Shown here one piece after another: positions 15,941 to 25,441 of a stretch of 64,000 bases of DNA (its first letter is position 1; every line of letters begins with the position of its first letter). The position numbers were made by a program, and so were the translations under genes. The DNA is from Maridesulfovibrio sp. (GTDB taxonomy: Bacteria > Desulfobacterota > Desulfovibrionia > Desulfovibrionales > Desulfovibrionaceae). The stretch is taken from NCBI RefSeq assembly GCF_963676065.1, contig NZ_OY780933.1, forward strand, positions 3,450,122 to 3,514,121, read 5' to 3'. Below the pieces are notes generated by a model. That model searched no databases and was not told the DNA's origin. It saw only the letters and a list, made by a program, of their open reading frames with translations.

Positions 15941-16291
15941 ATGGCTAATTTTCTATTTGTGCTGAGTAAAAATGACAATGAATCTGCAACCAGATGTTTT
16001 CAATTCGCTAAAATCGCTCATGGTAAAGGACATCATGTGGATATGTTCTTCATTGACGGTGGAGTGGAATGGGCAGTCACAGGCAGGGATTTAACCCAGA
16101 AAACAACTACTGGCGATTGTCCTCAAGATTATCTTCCATACCTGATAGAAAATGAAGTTAAGACGGGTATTTGTACTCCATGCGCTAACAACCGCAATTT
16201 AGATGAAGCAACCTTTCATTCCAATATGCAACTGGACGGAGGACCACACCTGATCGACATGGCAGCAGAAGCAAAAGTATTCAATTTTTAA
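15941..16291 (+). CDS. DsrE/DsrF-like family protein
   Basis: This is a 116-residue single-domain protein. It opens with a beta strand (ANFLFVLSKND), then helix SATRCFQFAKIAHGKGHHVD and strand MFFIDGGVEWA, the Rossmann-like layout of DsrE/YchN/TusD proteins. Cysteines are at GDCPQ and in the GICTPCANNR segment, the position of the sulfur-carrying cysteine in many relatives. Such proteins take part in persulfide transfer or are of unknown role; they are abundant in sulfate reducers. AGGAG lies upstream of the ATG, and a small hairpin terminator follows. Confidence 0.8.
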   Translation: MANFLFVLSKNDNESATRCFQFAKIAHGKGHHVDMFFIDGGVEWAVTGRDLTQKTTTGDCPQDYLPYLIENEVKTGICTPCANNRNLDEATFHSNMQLDGGPHLIDMAAEAKVFNF

Positions 16292-16301
16292 TTTCTGGAA
16301 G

Positions 16302-16327
16302 TACCCTTGGATTACGGTTCAAGGGTA
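16302..16327 (+). terminator. Probable terminator of the DsrE-like gene
   Basis: TACCCTTG and CAAGGGTA form a perfect 8-bp stem with a 10-base loop, 10 bases after the stop codon. The following run is TTCCTATTCC, so the T-tract is weak. Confidence 0.45.
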
Positions 16328-16860
16328 TTCCTATTCCGGAACTGGAATAAAACGAATAGAAGAACGACCAGTAAAATCCTACTACACATGAAGTAACTGT
16401 TTTTACTGAAATGTCTGGGCCCTCGGCATTTTACTTCTTATAAAGAAGGTCTGCTCCTGCGTCTGCCCAGTATGCTGGCCATCTTCTTTTGGTCTACTGG
16501 AAACATCACCAGTGTTTTTTATGCGCAGAACTCTGCGTATGTTTTTCACCAGTGACAAATCAGAAAAACACAACTGACAGAAGCGAAATCCAGAAAGTTG
16601 GTAGACCCACCTTTCAGTTTCAGGTGATGCCCCTGAAGAACTCAAAAACAATTTTGTATTCGTGCTGTCATATTTTAATCACAATCGATAACATTACCAG
16701 AGGCCCTAACCGGTCCTCACTTATAGCTATTTTCAGAACCTCAAACGTTAATATCATTAGTTAACACAAAATCCATATAATCGTTGACTCCATTCTTCAG
16801 ATATTGATAAAAATTAGTAGTATTTTGATTTTTATAGAACGAACTTCAACTCATTTTAAA
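16328..16860. other. Gene-free region
   Basis: No convincing gene is present. Several short palindromic pieces occur (for example GCGCAGAACTCTGCG-like near 16520), resembling the interspersed hairpins near 6170 and 10850. A minus-strand open frame at 16403-16651 has no ribosome site or motif. Confidence 0.4.
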
Positions 16861-16875
16861 CTGAAGGAGTCTATT

Positions 16876-17517
16876 ATGGAATCAGGAATTCCCCTTTTAG
16901 GTGATAATTTTCCAGAAATGGAAGTCGTAACAACCCACGGAACGCTTAATTTACCTAGTGATATGACAGGAAAGTGGTTTGTGCTTTTTTCTCACCCTGC
17001 AGACTATACCCCGGTCTGCACTACTGAATTTGTAGCTTTTCAAAAACGCTATGCTGAATTCAAAGCTATGAATTGTGAATTAATTGGATTGTCAATTGAT
17101 CAGGTATTCTCCCACATAAAATGGGCTGAATGGATTAAAGAGAACTTGGACGTAGAAATTGAATTCCCCATTATTGCTGATGATATGGGCAAGGTTGCCG
17201 CCAAACTTGGTATGGTCCATCCTGGAAAAGGAACTAATACTGTAAGAGCCGTTTTCATTGCCGATGATAAAGGTAAACTCAGGATTATGTTTTACTATCC
17301 ACAAGAACTAGGTAGAAACATGGATGAGATTCTGAGAGCGGTTAAAGGAATGCAGACCTCTGATGCCAATGGAGTCGCAATTCCTGCAGGTTGGCCCAAT
17401 AATGAACTTATAGGTGAGTCAGTTATTGTTCCACCTGCAAACAATGTAAAAACAGCCAAAGAACGCACTGGAGCAACTGATTGTTATGATTGGTGGTTCT
17501 GCCATAAGAAAATTTAA
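16876..17517 (+). CDS. Peroxiredoxin, Prx6/AhpC-TSA type
   Basis: This 213-residue thiol peroxidase reduces H2O2 and organic peroxides. The peroxidatic cysteine is in [14 protein letters not shown] (Cys48). The C-terminal arm ends [15 protein letters not shown], with two further cysteines in the CxDWWxC arrangement known from archaeal-type Prx6 enzymes. The conserved [15 protein letters not shown] segment is also present. GAAGGAG lies ahead of the ATG at 16876; this start was preferred to a longer frame beginning 72 bases upstream. The gene is monocistronic with a terminator. The likely role is oxygen defence in an anaerobe. Confidence 0.93.
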   Translation: MESGIPLLGDNFPEMEVVTTHGTLNLPSDMTGKWFVLFSHPADYTPVCTTEFVAFQKRYAEFKAMNCELIGLSIDQVFSHIKWAEWIKENLDVEIEFPIIADDMGKVAAKLGMVHPGKGTNTVRAVFIADDKGKLRIMFYYPQELGRNMDEILRAVKGMQTSDANGVAIPAGWPNNELIGESVIVPPANNVKTAKERTGATDCYDWWFCHKKI

Positions 17518-17543
17518 ATATTTGAACTAACTCTTGTATGAAA

Positions 17544-17573
17544 AAAGGGTCGATTTATAGTAATCGACCCTTT
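17544..17573. terminator. Bidirectional terminator after the peroxiredoxin gene
   Basis: AAAGGGTCGATT and AATCGACCCTTT form a perfect 12-bp stem around a 6-base loop, followed by GAATTTTT on the plus strand and preceded by an A-run for the minus strand. It ends the peroxiredoxin transcript and could also stop transcripts from the convergent gene at 17767. Confidence 0.8.
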
Positions 17574-17766
17574 GAATTTTTAGATGTAAAAATTAGCCCG
17601 AAATGATAACCCCATACCCATATTCACAGGCCCGGTATTGTCTGCATCAGCCTTCTATCCAGTAAATCTAATACTGCCACTGCTTCAATTCTCAGCCTGT
17701 ATGATTTTGAATCCCCAAAATTCCACAGAATCCTAATATTTCTATTCCAGTCAAGTTTGGTTAATT

Positions 17767-18165
17767 CTAATCATCATCCGGCAGCATCAAGGTAATACAA
17801 GGTTTCATGTCATCATCTGGACCGCACTGGCAGATGACTTCTACTTCTTCAAGGGGCCTCGGCTGTGACTTGGTTAAAAACAACACCTGAAAGCTGATCC
17901 TGCTCTGGTCTAATTTATCCTGCATCGCCAACAAGCACATGGTGAATAGGTCATGCAGCCGTCCTTCTACGCTCTGCCCTTCGCCTTCAAGTCCGGTGGG
18001 TGGAGTGATGTATCGTTCATACAAGTTCAACGAAACAGCTACTGGAACCTTGAATCCGGTCTGCTTGGCCTGTTCGGTTACATCAATTAGATTTCCGTCT
18101 TCAATTGCCTGCTTTCTGGTATATGAAAAGATTACGTTGAACAGTGGATCGCAGTTAATTACCAT
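17767..18165 (-). CDS. DUF6573-like accessory protein
   Basis: This 132-residue protein matches the pattern of a family common on plasmids and integrative elements: FSYTRKQAIEDGNLIDVT near the start, then VAVSLNLYERYI and GRLHDLFTMC. The tail VEVICQCGPDDDMKPCITLM is well ordered and ends DDD. No catalytic motif is visible and the function is unknown. GGGAG precedes the ATG. A 20-base piece of its 3' region recurs at 10729-10748, suggesting a lost second copy. Confidence 0.65.
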   Translation of the reverse strand: MVINCDPLFNVIFSYTRKQAIEDGNLIDVTEQAKQTGFKVPVAVSLNLYERYITPPTGLEGEGQSVEGRLHDLFTMCLLAMQDKLDQSRISFQVLFLTKSQPRPLEEVEVICQCGPDDDMKPCITLMLPDDD

Positions 18166-18442
18166 CAGTAAATCTCCCTCAATTTCATATTGTTAAATAA
18201 TCATGAAAATTGAAGGTTATCCTGGTTGGTTTGATTTGGTCACTGGGGGGATTTGATTATCTTTCGATTTTTTTGATGATTCTGGGGATCAGATGGTGAT
18301 GCTGAGGATTGGTTTGATTTTTACTCCAGAAAAAAATGGTTAATTTGATTGAAAGGTTGAAAAATATATACATTAGCCGTATTTGTGATTGAGTTTCATG
18401 ATTGTCTAATATTATTTTTATATTGAAATAAAGGAGTTAGTT

Positions 18443-21400
18443 TTGAGTCTAGAACTTTTTAGTCAAGGTGGTCTTTTTACTTCCGATTATTTGACCGACT
18501 CCATACAAAATGATTCTGAATGGAATAATTTGCCAGATTCAGAATTAGAAGAATTACGCACAAGAATTACTGCCCAATTTGATTCTTTCCATATAGAACA
18601 GGCTCGAAACGAAGCAGATACAGAAACTGAACTCATCTGGCCCATACTAGAAATTCTAGGCTGGACATCATATTTGACCCAACAAAACCTTTCAGTAAGA
18701 GGAAGACAAGATGTTCCAGACGTATTGTTATTTGAAAATGAAGAAAAAAAGGCTGAAGCGACAGCTCACAGTGAAGGCTGGAGAAGATTCGAGCTTGGAA
18801 CTGTAGTTGTTGAATCAAAACGCTGGAAACGTCCTTTAGATCGAGGATCAAGTCGTGCCACCGAGCAAACCGCTCCTTCTACACAAATGCTTCGCTATTT
18901 GAGAAGAATTGATGATTTAACAAATGGAAGTCTTAGATGGGGATTCCTGACAAACGGAGCTAAATGGAGATTATATTTTTCTGGAGCTGCATCAGTTTCA
19001 GAACATTTTTTTGAGCTTGATTTAGCAACAATCCTTAACCTTTCTGGCTATAATGAAAATACAATCGAATTAGACGAAGAAAACAGAAAACACTGGTTCA
19101 AGGTTTTTGTTTTAATCTTCAGCAACAAAGCTTTTGTTGCTAGTGGGGCTGACCCAAGAACATATCATGAAAAAATTCTTGAAGAAGGTAAATTCTACGA
19201 AAAAAGAGTTGCAGAGAATTTATCGAACAAAGTTTTTGGAGAAGTCTTCCCAGACCTAGCAAAAGCTATTGCTCATGCATCTCCGGATGCTTCTTTGCAA
19301 GAAGTACGAAAAGGATCATTGATCTTACTGTATCGCCTTCTTTTCATTTTTTATGCAGAAGACCGGGACTTACTACCTGTTAAAGATCGTAGGTATGATG
19401 ACTATGGATTACGTGAAAAAGTTCGTCTGGATATTGGAGCCAGAAAAGATGCGAACGACACCTTTTCAGATTCAGCAGCAAGATACTGGTCTGCGATAAC
19501 CGATCTTTTCATCGCTATTGACCAAGGTGATGCTTCTATCGGATTGCCTCCTTATAACGGTGGTCTTTTCAATCAAGAAAAAACTCCAGTAGTTAATGGG
19601 ATTCGAATTTCAGATGAAATTATGGCTCGTGTTATTGATGCATTATCATTCGAGCAGACCGATGAAGGTCGCAAATATATCAACTATCGAAATTTATCTG
19701 TTCAGCAATTAGGCTCGATATATGAACGTCTTTTAGAATTTGATCTTACTTATCAAGAGGGTGGAATTAACATCCAACCGAGTACATTCGCGAGAAAAGG
19801 ATCAGGCAGTTATTATACTCCTGATGATTTGGTTCAACTCATTCTATCAGAAACATTGGAGCCGCTGGTTGAAAGAAGCAGAAAAGGTTTTACAGATAAA
19901 ATAGTAGAGCTTGAAGACAAACCACTTTCGGAAGATCGAAAGATGATGCAGCTCAAAAACCAAGACCCTGCAACATCAATATTAAAACTGAAAATTTGTG
20001 ACCCAGCAATGGGATCAGGTCATTTTCTGGTAAGCTTGGTAGATTATCTTGCTGATCAGGTAATTGAAGCAATGGCAGAGGCAGAACATACTGTTCCTAT
20101 AGAATGGGGAGATTATATTTCTCCGCTGGTTGAAAGCATTGAATCCATTCGTAGAACGATTCTTGCCAATGCCGATGAACGAGGTTGGACGATTGACGAT
20201 CAGCAGCTGGACGATAGGCATATTATACGTAGGATGATTCTGAAGCGTTGTATCTACGGTGTTGATAAAAACTCAATGGCGGTAGAACTTGCCAAAGTAG
20301 CCCTATGGTTGCACACATTCACAGTAGGTGCTCCTTTATCCTTTTTAGATCACCATTTAAGATGCGGAAACAGCCTCTTCGGTTCATGGGTTAAATCTGG
20401 AATCGAAAAAGCTATGGCGTACGAAAGCCCACTTCTACTTCAAGGGCCAATAGAAGAAGCTTTGGAAAGTGCTTCAAAAATGCAATTAATAGAAGGTTTG
20501 ACGGATGTGGAAGTGGCAGAAGCCCATCGCTCCGCTGATATATTCAAACAGATTGAAAGAGAAACCGGTAAACTAAATGCGTTGTTATCCTTCATTCATG
20601 CACTTGAATGGCAAGATATTAAAAACAGAGATGACAAAGCAGCGGTGAAAGTATTCTTTAGTGACCAATTCGGTAACCCTTTGGCAATAGCAATGGGCAG
20701 CGAGAGCCCGAGAACACAAAGTGAAGCTGGAGAACGGTTTTCAGCAATACTGAAAAGCTGTAGAGAGTTGATAGACGAAGAAGATTTCTTTAACTGGCAA
20801 GTTGCTTTTCCGGGAGTATGGGAAAATTGGGAGTCAGATGAGCTTGAAGGTGGGTTTGATGCTATCATTGGAAACCCACCATGGGATAAAATGAAATTAC
20901 AACAGGTAGAGTGGTTTGCGGATCGAAAACCTGAAATAGCAATGGTCCCTAAAGCAGCTGATCGCAAAAGACTGATAAAAGAACTCATAGACAACAATGA
21001 CCCTCTAGCCACTGAATATATCAAGGCTTCAGAACATGCTTTAAGTGCTATCAAGATGGCTCGTAAATGTGGAGATTACCCTTTGCTCGCTAAAGGGGAT
21101 ATCAATTTATATTCGCTCTTTGTCGAACGAGCTATGGGCATAGTAAAGAAGGACGGTTTTATTGGGCTTCTTGTTCCTTCTGGACTTGCTTCAGATAAGA
21201 CAGCATCAGATTTTTTTAAAGGTGTTGCAACCGAAGGACGGTTAAAGACACTATACGACTTCGAGAATCGTAGGACTAGGTATAATCTAAAACCTTTTTT
21301 TGAAGACGTTGATAGTAGATTTAAATTTTGTGCATTTGTAGCAAGTCCAGAAGAAACTCCTAATCCTGCGCGGTGTGCTTTCTTTCTTCAGGCTACCGAG

Positions 21401-22534
21401 GAGATAAACGACCCTGAAGTATGCTTTACCTTGAGCGCAGAAGACTTTGCACGAGTAAATCCAAACACAGGAACAGCACCTATTTTTCGATCAAGGCGTG
21501 ACGCTGATCTGACAAAAAAAATATATGCAAATTCTCAAGTGCTAGTTGATCGTTCAGAAGGAACAGAGAAGAAAGCATGGCCTGTTAAGTATATGACGAT
21601 GTTCCACATGACTAATGATTCCGGTCTATTTAGGACAATAGTAGAGCTTGAAGAAAAAGAAGGGGCTTACCCTCTGGGCGGAAATAGATTCGGTAGTGCA
21701 GAAGGAGATTGGGTTCCCCTATATGAAGGGAAAATGGTTCAAGCATATGACCACCGCGCTGCAAATATTGTAATTAACCCAGAGAACCAACATCGCCCAG
21801 CCCAACCAAACCCAGCTACAGATGAGCAACACTCTGATACTGGATGGTTGCCAGACCCGCAATATTGGGTTCAAGAAAATGAATGTGGATGGACAGAAAG
21901 CCAAGGATGGGTACTTGGATTTAAAGAGATAACAGCCTCAACGAATGTTCGAACAATGATTTCGGCCATTTTCCCTGAAGTTGGTTTTGGCAATAAAGTA
22001 CCACTTCTTTGTACACTCCAAAAAGAGTGTGAGGAGTGGCTATTATGTGCAAATTTCAATTCAATTCCATTTGATTATGTAGCGAGACAAAAAGTACAAG
22101 GGCAAACTTTAAATTTGTTTATTGTTGAACAATTGCCAGTTATTAAACGATCTAAATACGCTAGTGTTAAATTTGGCCCTAAAACAGCTTCTGAGATAAT
22201 TAAAGAAGCAGTCCTAGAACTAACCTACACAGCCAAAGACATGGCCCCATTTGCTATCGATATGGGACATGTTGATAAAGAAGGGAATGTACAACCTCCG
22301 TTCATCTGGGACAAAGAAAAACGACTTGTTTTGAAAGCAAAGCTTGATGCTGTTTTTTTCCATCTTTATGGAATCACAGATCGAGAAGACATTCGCTATA
22401 TTTATTCCACATTCCCCATTATTCAGCGTGAGGAAGAGAAACTTTATGGCGGAGTATACAGATCAAGGAAACTGTGCCTTGCATATATGAATGCTTTGGC
22501 TGCTGGTAATCCTGATGCTGAAATTGCTATTTAA
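18443..22534 (+). CDS. Single-chain Type IIG (IIL-like) restriction-modification enzyme
   Basis: This is a 1363-residue fusion of nuclease, methyltransferase and specificity regions. The N-terminal PD-(D/E)xK nuclease shows a strand ending in an aspartate (VPDVLLFE) and VVVESKRW near residue 122. The N6-adenine methyltransferase has motif I KICDPAMGSGHFL near 517 and motif IV IIGNPPWDKM near 810. The last 400 residues form the target-recognition part, and the C-terminus resembles Eco57I/MmeI-like enzymes. It would both methylate host DNA and cut unmodified phage DNA, with no separate subunit needed. The TTG at 18443 was chosen because AAGGAG lies 6 bases upstream. A BREX PglX-like methylase is the less likely alternative, since the ExK motif argues for a nuclease. 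Confidence 0.85.
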   Translation: MSLELFSQGGLFTSDYLTDSIQNDSEWNNLPDSELEELRTRITAQFDSFHIEQARNEADTETELIWPILEILGWTSYLTQQNLSVRGRQDVPDVLLFENEEKKAEATAHSEGWRRFELGTVVVESKRWKRPLDRGSSRATEQTAPSTQMLRYLRRIDDLTNGSLRWGFLTNGAKWRLYFSGAASVSEHFFELDLATILNLSGYNENTIELDEENRKHWFKVFVLIFSNKAFVASGADPRTYHEKILEEGKFYEKRVAENLSNKVFGEVFPDLAKAIAHASPDASLQEVRKGSLILLYRLLFIFYAEDRDLLPVKDRRYDDYGLREKVRLDIGARKDANDTFSDSAARYWSAITDLFIAIDQGDASIGLPPYNGGLFNQEKTPVVNGIRISDEIMARVIDALSFEQTDEGRKYINYRNLSVQQLGSIYERLLEFDLTYQEGGINIQPSTFARKGSGSYYTPDDLVQLILSETLEPLVERSRKGFTDKIVELEDKPLSEDRKMMQLKNQDPATSILKLKICDPAMGSGHFLVSLVDYLADQVIEAMAEAEHTVPIEWGDYISPLVESIESIRRTILANADERGWTIDDQQLDDRHIIRRMILKRCIYGVDKNSMAVELAKVALWLHTFTVGAPLSFLDHHLRCGNSLFGSWVKSGIEKAMAYESPLLLQGPIEEALESASKMQLIEGLTDVEVAEAHRSADIFKQIERETGKLNALLSFIHALEWQDIKNRDDKAAVKVFFSDQFGNPLAIAMGSESPRTQSEAGERFSAILKSCRELIDEEDFFNWQVAFPGVWENWESDELEGGFDAIIGNPPWDKMKLQQVEWFADRKPEIAMVPKAADRKRLIKELIDNNDPLATEYIKASEHALSAIKMARKCGDYPLLAKGDINLYSLFVERAMGIVKKDGFIGLLVPSGLASDKTASDFFKGVATEGRLKTLYDFENRRTRYNLKPFFEDVDSRFKFCAFVASPEETPNPARCAFFLQATEEINDPEVCFTLSAEDFARVNPNTGTAPIFRSRRDADLTKKIYANSQVLVDRSEGTEKKAWPVKYMTMFHMTNDSGLFRTIVELEEKEGAYPLGGNRFGSAEGDWVPLYEGKMVQAYDHRAANIVINPENQHRPAQPNPATDEQHSDTGWLPDPQYWVQENECGWTESQGWVLGFKEITASTNVRTMISAIFPEVGFGNKVPLLCTLQKECEEWLLCANFNSIPFDYVARQKVQGQTLNLFIVEQLPVIKRSKYASVKFGPKTASEIIKEAVLELTYTAKDMAPFAIDMGHVDKEGNVQPPFIWDKEKRLVLKAKLDAVFFHLYGITDREDIRYIYSTFPIIQREEEKLYGGVYRSRKLCLAYMNALAAGNPDAEIAI

Positions 22535-22613
22535 AAAGTTCAAATTCCATATTCTGGAAGAAATACCGGATAGGCATAAGTTGTAATAGAACTGCAAACT
22601 AGGAGTTGACCAT

Positions 22614-22916
22614 ATGGGTATAGAACTTTTCGCCAATCGCCCCGTAGAACCTGATACCAATGTATTACATTCACAATTCGAAAATATTGGCGGACTAGAT
22701 GTTTTGCTCGAACTTTGGAGTTGGGATGGCATTATAGGACAATCTGCAATTCTCATTGAAGAGCAGGTCGCAGGACGTGAGAAGCCCGAGATCATAGAAC
22801 TTATATCATCAGAAATTTCTCTAGGAAGTAACTATACAACATCTAAGGAATCTGGTTTCATATTCATTAATTACGGGTTTAAAGACAGTGATGATATTCT
22901 TCTTGGTGATGATTGA
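22614..22916 (+). CDS. Small conserved-looking protein downstream of the Type IIG enzyme
   Basis: This is a 100-residue acidic protein (MGIELFANRPVEPDTNVLH) with a hydrophobic centre and a C-terminus SGFIFINYGFKDSDD. GGAG lies ahead of the ATG, 80 bases after the restriction enzyme stop, so it is probably co-transcribed. No family is recognised. The tail has a loose resemblance to the small protein at 62926-63177, which also follows a defence gene. It could be a partner or regulator of the restriction enzyme. Confidence 0.5.
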   Translation: MGIELFANRPVEPDTNVLHSQFENIGGLDVLLELWSWDGIIGQSAILIEEQVAGREKPEIIELISSEISLGSNYTTSKESGFIFINYGFKDSDDILLGDD

Positions 22917-23069
22917 GAAGAATAAGCGAACCTAAGAATCATGCCAAAAACATGAGACAACCGGGATAGCTGCAGCATATTATAATAACAATCACAACAC
23001 CACCCACCTACCCCGGTTGGCACCAAAGGTTGGCAGCACACCAAAAAACCCGCAAATAAACGCAGAAAA

Positions 23070-23096
23070 GGGTTAACTCTGAAAATGAGTTAACCC
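23070..23096 (-). terminator. Terminator behind the tRNA fragment (minus strand)
   Basis: GGGTTAACTC and GAGTTAACCC form a perfect 10-bp stem with a 7-base loop. On the minus strand TTTTC follows. It lies just beyond the CCA end of the tRNA-Arg fragment and is probably the native terminator of that tRNA gene, which supports the DNA left of 23125 being ancestral chromosome. The gap 22917-23069 holds nothing else. Confidence 0.65.
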
Positions 23097-23124
23097 TATA
23101 ATATTATACTAGCTTTGTACTAGA

Positions 23125-23170
23125 TGGTGACCCCGGCAGGAATCGAACCTGCGGCACCAGGATTAGGAAC
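23125..23170 (-). other. Attachment site: 3' part of tRNA-Arg(CCT)
   Basis: On the minus strand the sequence matches a tRNA from the anticodon loop to the CCA end: loop TTCCTAA (anticodon CCT), a 5-base variable loop, T-arm GCAGG-TTCGATT-CCTGC, acceptor strand CGGGGTC, discriminator A and encoded CCA. The 5' half is absent: no GACCCCG follows upstream, and bases at positions 27-31 do not pair. This is what remains at one end of an element that integrated into the 3' half of the gene. The CCA end points left toward its terminator, so the element lies to the right, where the integrase begins 175 bases on. Confidence 0.78.
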
Positions 23171-23344
23171 TCTAGAACACCACCTTCACACGTCCGCACA
23201 GAAGCGCACTAACCACCTTTTATTCATTGACTTTATTCATCTTAGCACTCATCATTAGCTAACACAAGATCACACGTTTTCACTGCCAATCATCACAAAA
23301 GTGGTGGGAAAGTGGTGGGAAATTTCCTCTAAGGGGTATGTGCA

Positions 23345-24610
23345 ATGGCTAAAACACAATGGGAAGCCTCAACCAAATTTAAAGGGGTTCGCTGGTACAA
23401 ACATGGCACCCGTAAGCATGGCATAAAATTCGATCGCTGCTTTGCAATTCGGTACGCCCAAGGCGGAAAGCGATACGAAAGCGTGCTGGGCTGGGAGACA
23501 GAAGGATGGTCAGAAGAGACAGCCTACTTGAAAAGAGCTGAATACCTTCACAACCTCAAAACAGGTGAAGGCCCCTACTCCAGAAAAGATGAACTCGCTG
23601 CCGAAAAAGAAACCAATGAAGCAACCCAAAGGGCCGATCAGGAAAAAGCAGCTCTGGAGCGTCTTGAGGCCATAACCTTCGGTACTGTCTTCGATGCATA
23701 CATGGAATGGGCAAAGACCAACAAGAAGCACTGGGGCAACGACGAATACCGTTATCGTGTCCACCTTGAAAAGCATCTCCACGACAAACGATTCAAGGAC
23801 ATATCCACTTTCCAGCTTGAAGAGATCAAAGCGAAGCTGCTCAAGAAGCTCGCCCCTGCCACAGTGAAGCACTGCATTGTCGTTATCAGGCAGGTCTATA
23901 ACCGTGCTCAGGAAGGAAGTCTGGGTATCGATGGTAAACCATTCGAATGGGAAGGACTGAATCCAGTCTCCGGTGTTAAACTGAAAAACCTGGGTACACA
24001 TAACGAAAAGATCCGCACCATCGACACACTTGATTCCAAGGAAGGCAAACCTGGGCGCGATGAGAAGCTGCTTATGGATATGCTTAAGGAGAAATCATTC
24101 ATTACATATGGACTAGCTATGACTAGCCTCTACGCCGGTTTAAGGTTCGCTGAAGCTGCAAACCTGAGGTGGATGCACATTGACCTCATCAGCGGCCATA
24201 TCAACTGTCTTGACGGAAAAGGCGGCTTAGATCGCAAGATTTTGATTCCGATCCACCCAAAACTGAAAGTTGAACTTGAAGAGCAGAAAAAACGCCAAAA
24301 CTCCCCCTCACCTGACATGCTAGTCTGGCCCAACAGGAACGGCAGCACGGTCAACAAGATCAGCGCGACCTTCCCACGAGCAGTGAAAGAACTAGGCTTC
24401 AATAAAGGGATCGACGACAGACGCATGAAGCTGGACTTCCACAGTCTGCGCCACAGCTTCGCAACCAGACTGGCTGACGCAGGCACTCCCCTAACCGTGC
24501 TCCGAGACTTGCTGGGCCACCGCGACCTGACCATGGTCTCCAGATACGCAAAATCCAGCCAAAGCATCGCCGACGAAGCCATTGCCCGTATCGGCGTCAC
24601 CGACACCTAA
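23345..24610 (+). CDS. Tyrosine recombinase integrase of the tRNA-Arg element
   Basis: This 421-residue integrase has the full set of domains: an Arm-binding N-terminus (KFKGVRWYKHGTRKHGIKFD), a core-binding SAM-like domain around 110-190, and a catalytic domain with arginine in SLYAGLRFAEA (about 268), HSLRHSFATRLAD (about 366), LLGHRDLTMVSRY and the nucleophile tyrosine near 404. All catalytic residues are present. It lies 175 bases from the tRNA-Arg fragment and reads into the element, the normal position for an integrase next to its attachment site. The codon use is more GC-rich than the genes on either side. Confidence 0.93.
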   Translation: MAKTQWEASTKFKGVRWYKHGTRKHGIKFDRCFAIRYAQGGKRYESVLGWETEGWSEETAYLKRAEYLHNLKTGEGPYSRKDELAAEKETNEATQRADQEKAALERLEAITFGTVFDAYMEWAKTNKKHWGNDEYRYRVHLEKHLHDKRFKDISTFQLEEIKAKLLKKLAPATVKHCIVVIRQVYNRAQEGSLGIDGKPFEWEGLNPVSGVKLKNLGTHNEKIRTIDTLDSKEGKPGRDEKLLMDMLKEKSFITYGLAMTSLYAGLRFAEAANLRWMHIDLISGHINCLDGKGGLDRKILIPIHPKLKVELEEQKKRQNSPSPDMLVWPNRNGSTVNKISATFPRAVKELGFNKGIDDRRMKLDFHSLRHSFATRLADAGTPLTVLRDLLGHRDLTMVSRYAKSSQSIADEAIARIGVTDT

Positions 24611-24617
24611 AAATAAA

Positions 24618-24647
24618 ATGCCGCATTGTCCGAAGACAGTGCGGCAT
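24618..24647. terminator. Bidirectional terminator between convergent integrase and Fic genes
   Basis: A 13-bp stem (ATGCCGCATTGTC with GACAGTGCGGCAT, one G-T pair) is capped by a CGAA tetraloop. It lies 8 bases past the integrase stop and 30 bases before the end of the convergent fic-like gene. Confidence 0.7.
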
Positions 24648-24676
24648 CTGAAGTATCATCAGAAGCAAGGCTCAAG

Positions 24677-25432
24677 CTAACGGCTGCAACCCTCTTCATC
24701 AAAACCCAATGCAAACCAGTACGGCTTAAAGCTGTCCAGCACGAGTCTCTCGGTCATTTCCAAGAACGGACCATAGTCGAGCTTCACACAAGCATCTTCC
24801 AAGGCTTCGTAATAGGACAACCGCTCAGAATTCTGAAATACAACCGGCGGAAACCCACCTTTCATCAACTCAAGGTTCATCAGCAGCCGGGAAGTACGGC
24901 CATTACCATCAGCAAAAGGATGGATCTTCACGAAATCAACATGGACACGGGCAGCACGCTCAACAACGTGCAGTTCAGCTCCGTCCCCGCTGTACCACGC
25001 CATGAATCGGTCCATTTCATCCGTCAGATTCAGAAAGTCCGGCGGGACATGCTCGGCACCAGAGATAGTCACGTTCACTGTGCGAAACACCCCGGCATTC
25101 CGATCATCAATACCCTTCAGTATAAGACTATGGATTTCCTTGATGGTACGAACATCCAACGGATCACCCTGCTCCACCAAAGCATAAACAAGGTTGATAG
25201 CTTGGGCATGGTTGGTCGCCTCAAGATGCTCGGCAATGGATTTACCGCCAACGGTCACGCCTTCAAGCACGACCTTGGTTTCCTGAAGGGTAAGCGTGTT
25301 TCCCTCAATGGCGTTGGAGTTGTAGGTCCAGCGCAGGGCCAGATCTTCACGCAGGTTCTTGACCACTTCGGGCGGAAGCGGCCTGTGTGCGTCGAGGCGG
25401 GATTTGAGAGTATCGATCATTATTGTATTCAT
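24677..25432 (-). CDS. Fic family AMP-transferase, self-inhibited class II
   Basis: This 251-residue protein has the complete active site HPFADGNGRTSR (171-182), so transfer of AMP or a related group from NTP to target proteins is expected. SNAIEGN (39-45) fits the inhibitory motif S/T-x-x-x-E-G/N on an N-terminal helix, which defines class II Fic proteins with built-in inhibition. No separate antitoxin is needed or seen. The start at 25432 lacks a strong ribosome site; a second ATG lies four codons in. It ends 30 bases from the integrase terminator and lies 9 bases behind the DUF927 gene on the same strand, so the two may be co-transcribed. Confidence 0.9.
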   Translation of the reverse strand: MNTIMIDTLKSRLDAHRPLPPEVVKNLREDLALRWTYNSNAIEGNTLTLQETKVVLEGVTVGGKSIAEHLEATNHAQAINLVYALVEQGDPLDVRTIKEIHSLILKGIDDRNAGVFRTVNVTISGAEHVPPDFLNLTDEMDRFMAWYSGDGAELHVVERAARVHVDFVKIHPFADGNGRTSRLLMNLELMKGGFPPVVFQNSERLSYYEALEDACVKLDYGPFLEMTERLVLDSFKPYWFALGFDEEGCSR

Positions 25433-25441
25433 GTTTAGAAC

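Noticed and set aside
16403..16651. 82-aa minus-strand ORF
   Set aside because: No ribosome site, no recognisable motif, and it overlaps palindromic intergenic repeats.
18443..22534. BREX PglX methylase
   Set aside because: No other BREX gene is nearby and the N-terminus has a PD-(D/E)xK nuclease pattern, which fits a Type IIG enzyme.
23125..23210. Complete tRNA gene
   Set aside because: Only the anticodon loop to CCA fits; no 5' acceptor strand GACCCCG or D-arm is present and the anticodon stem does not pair.
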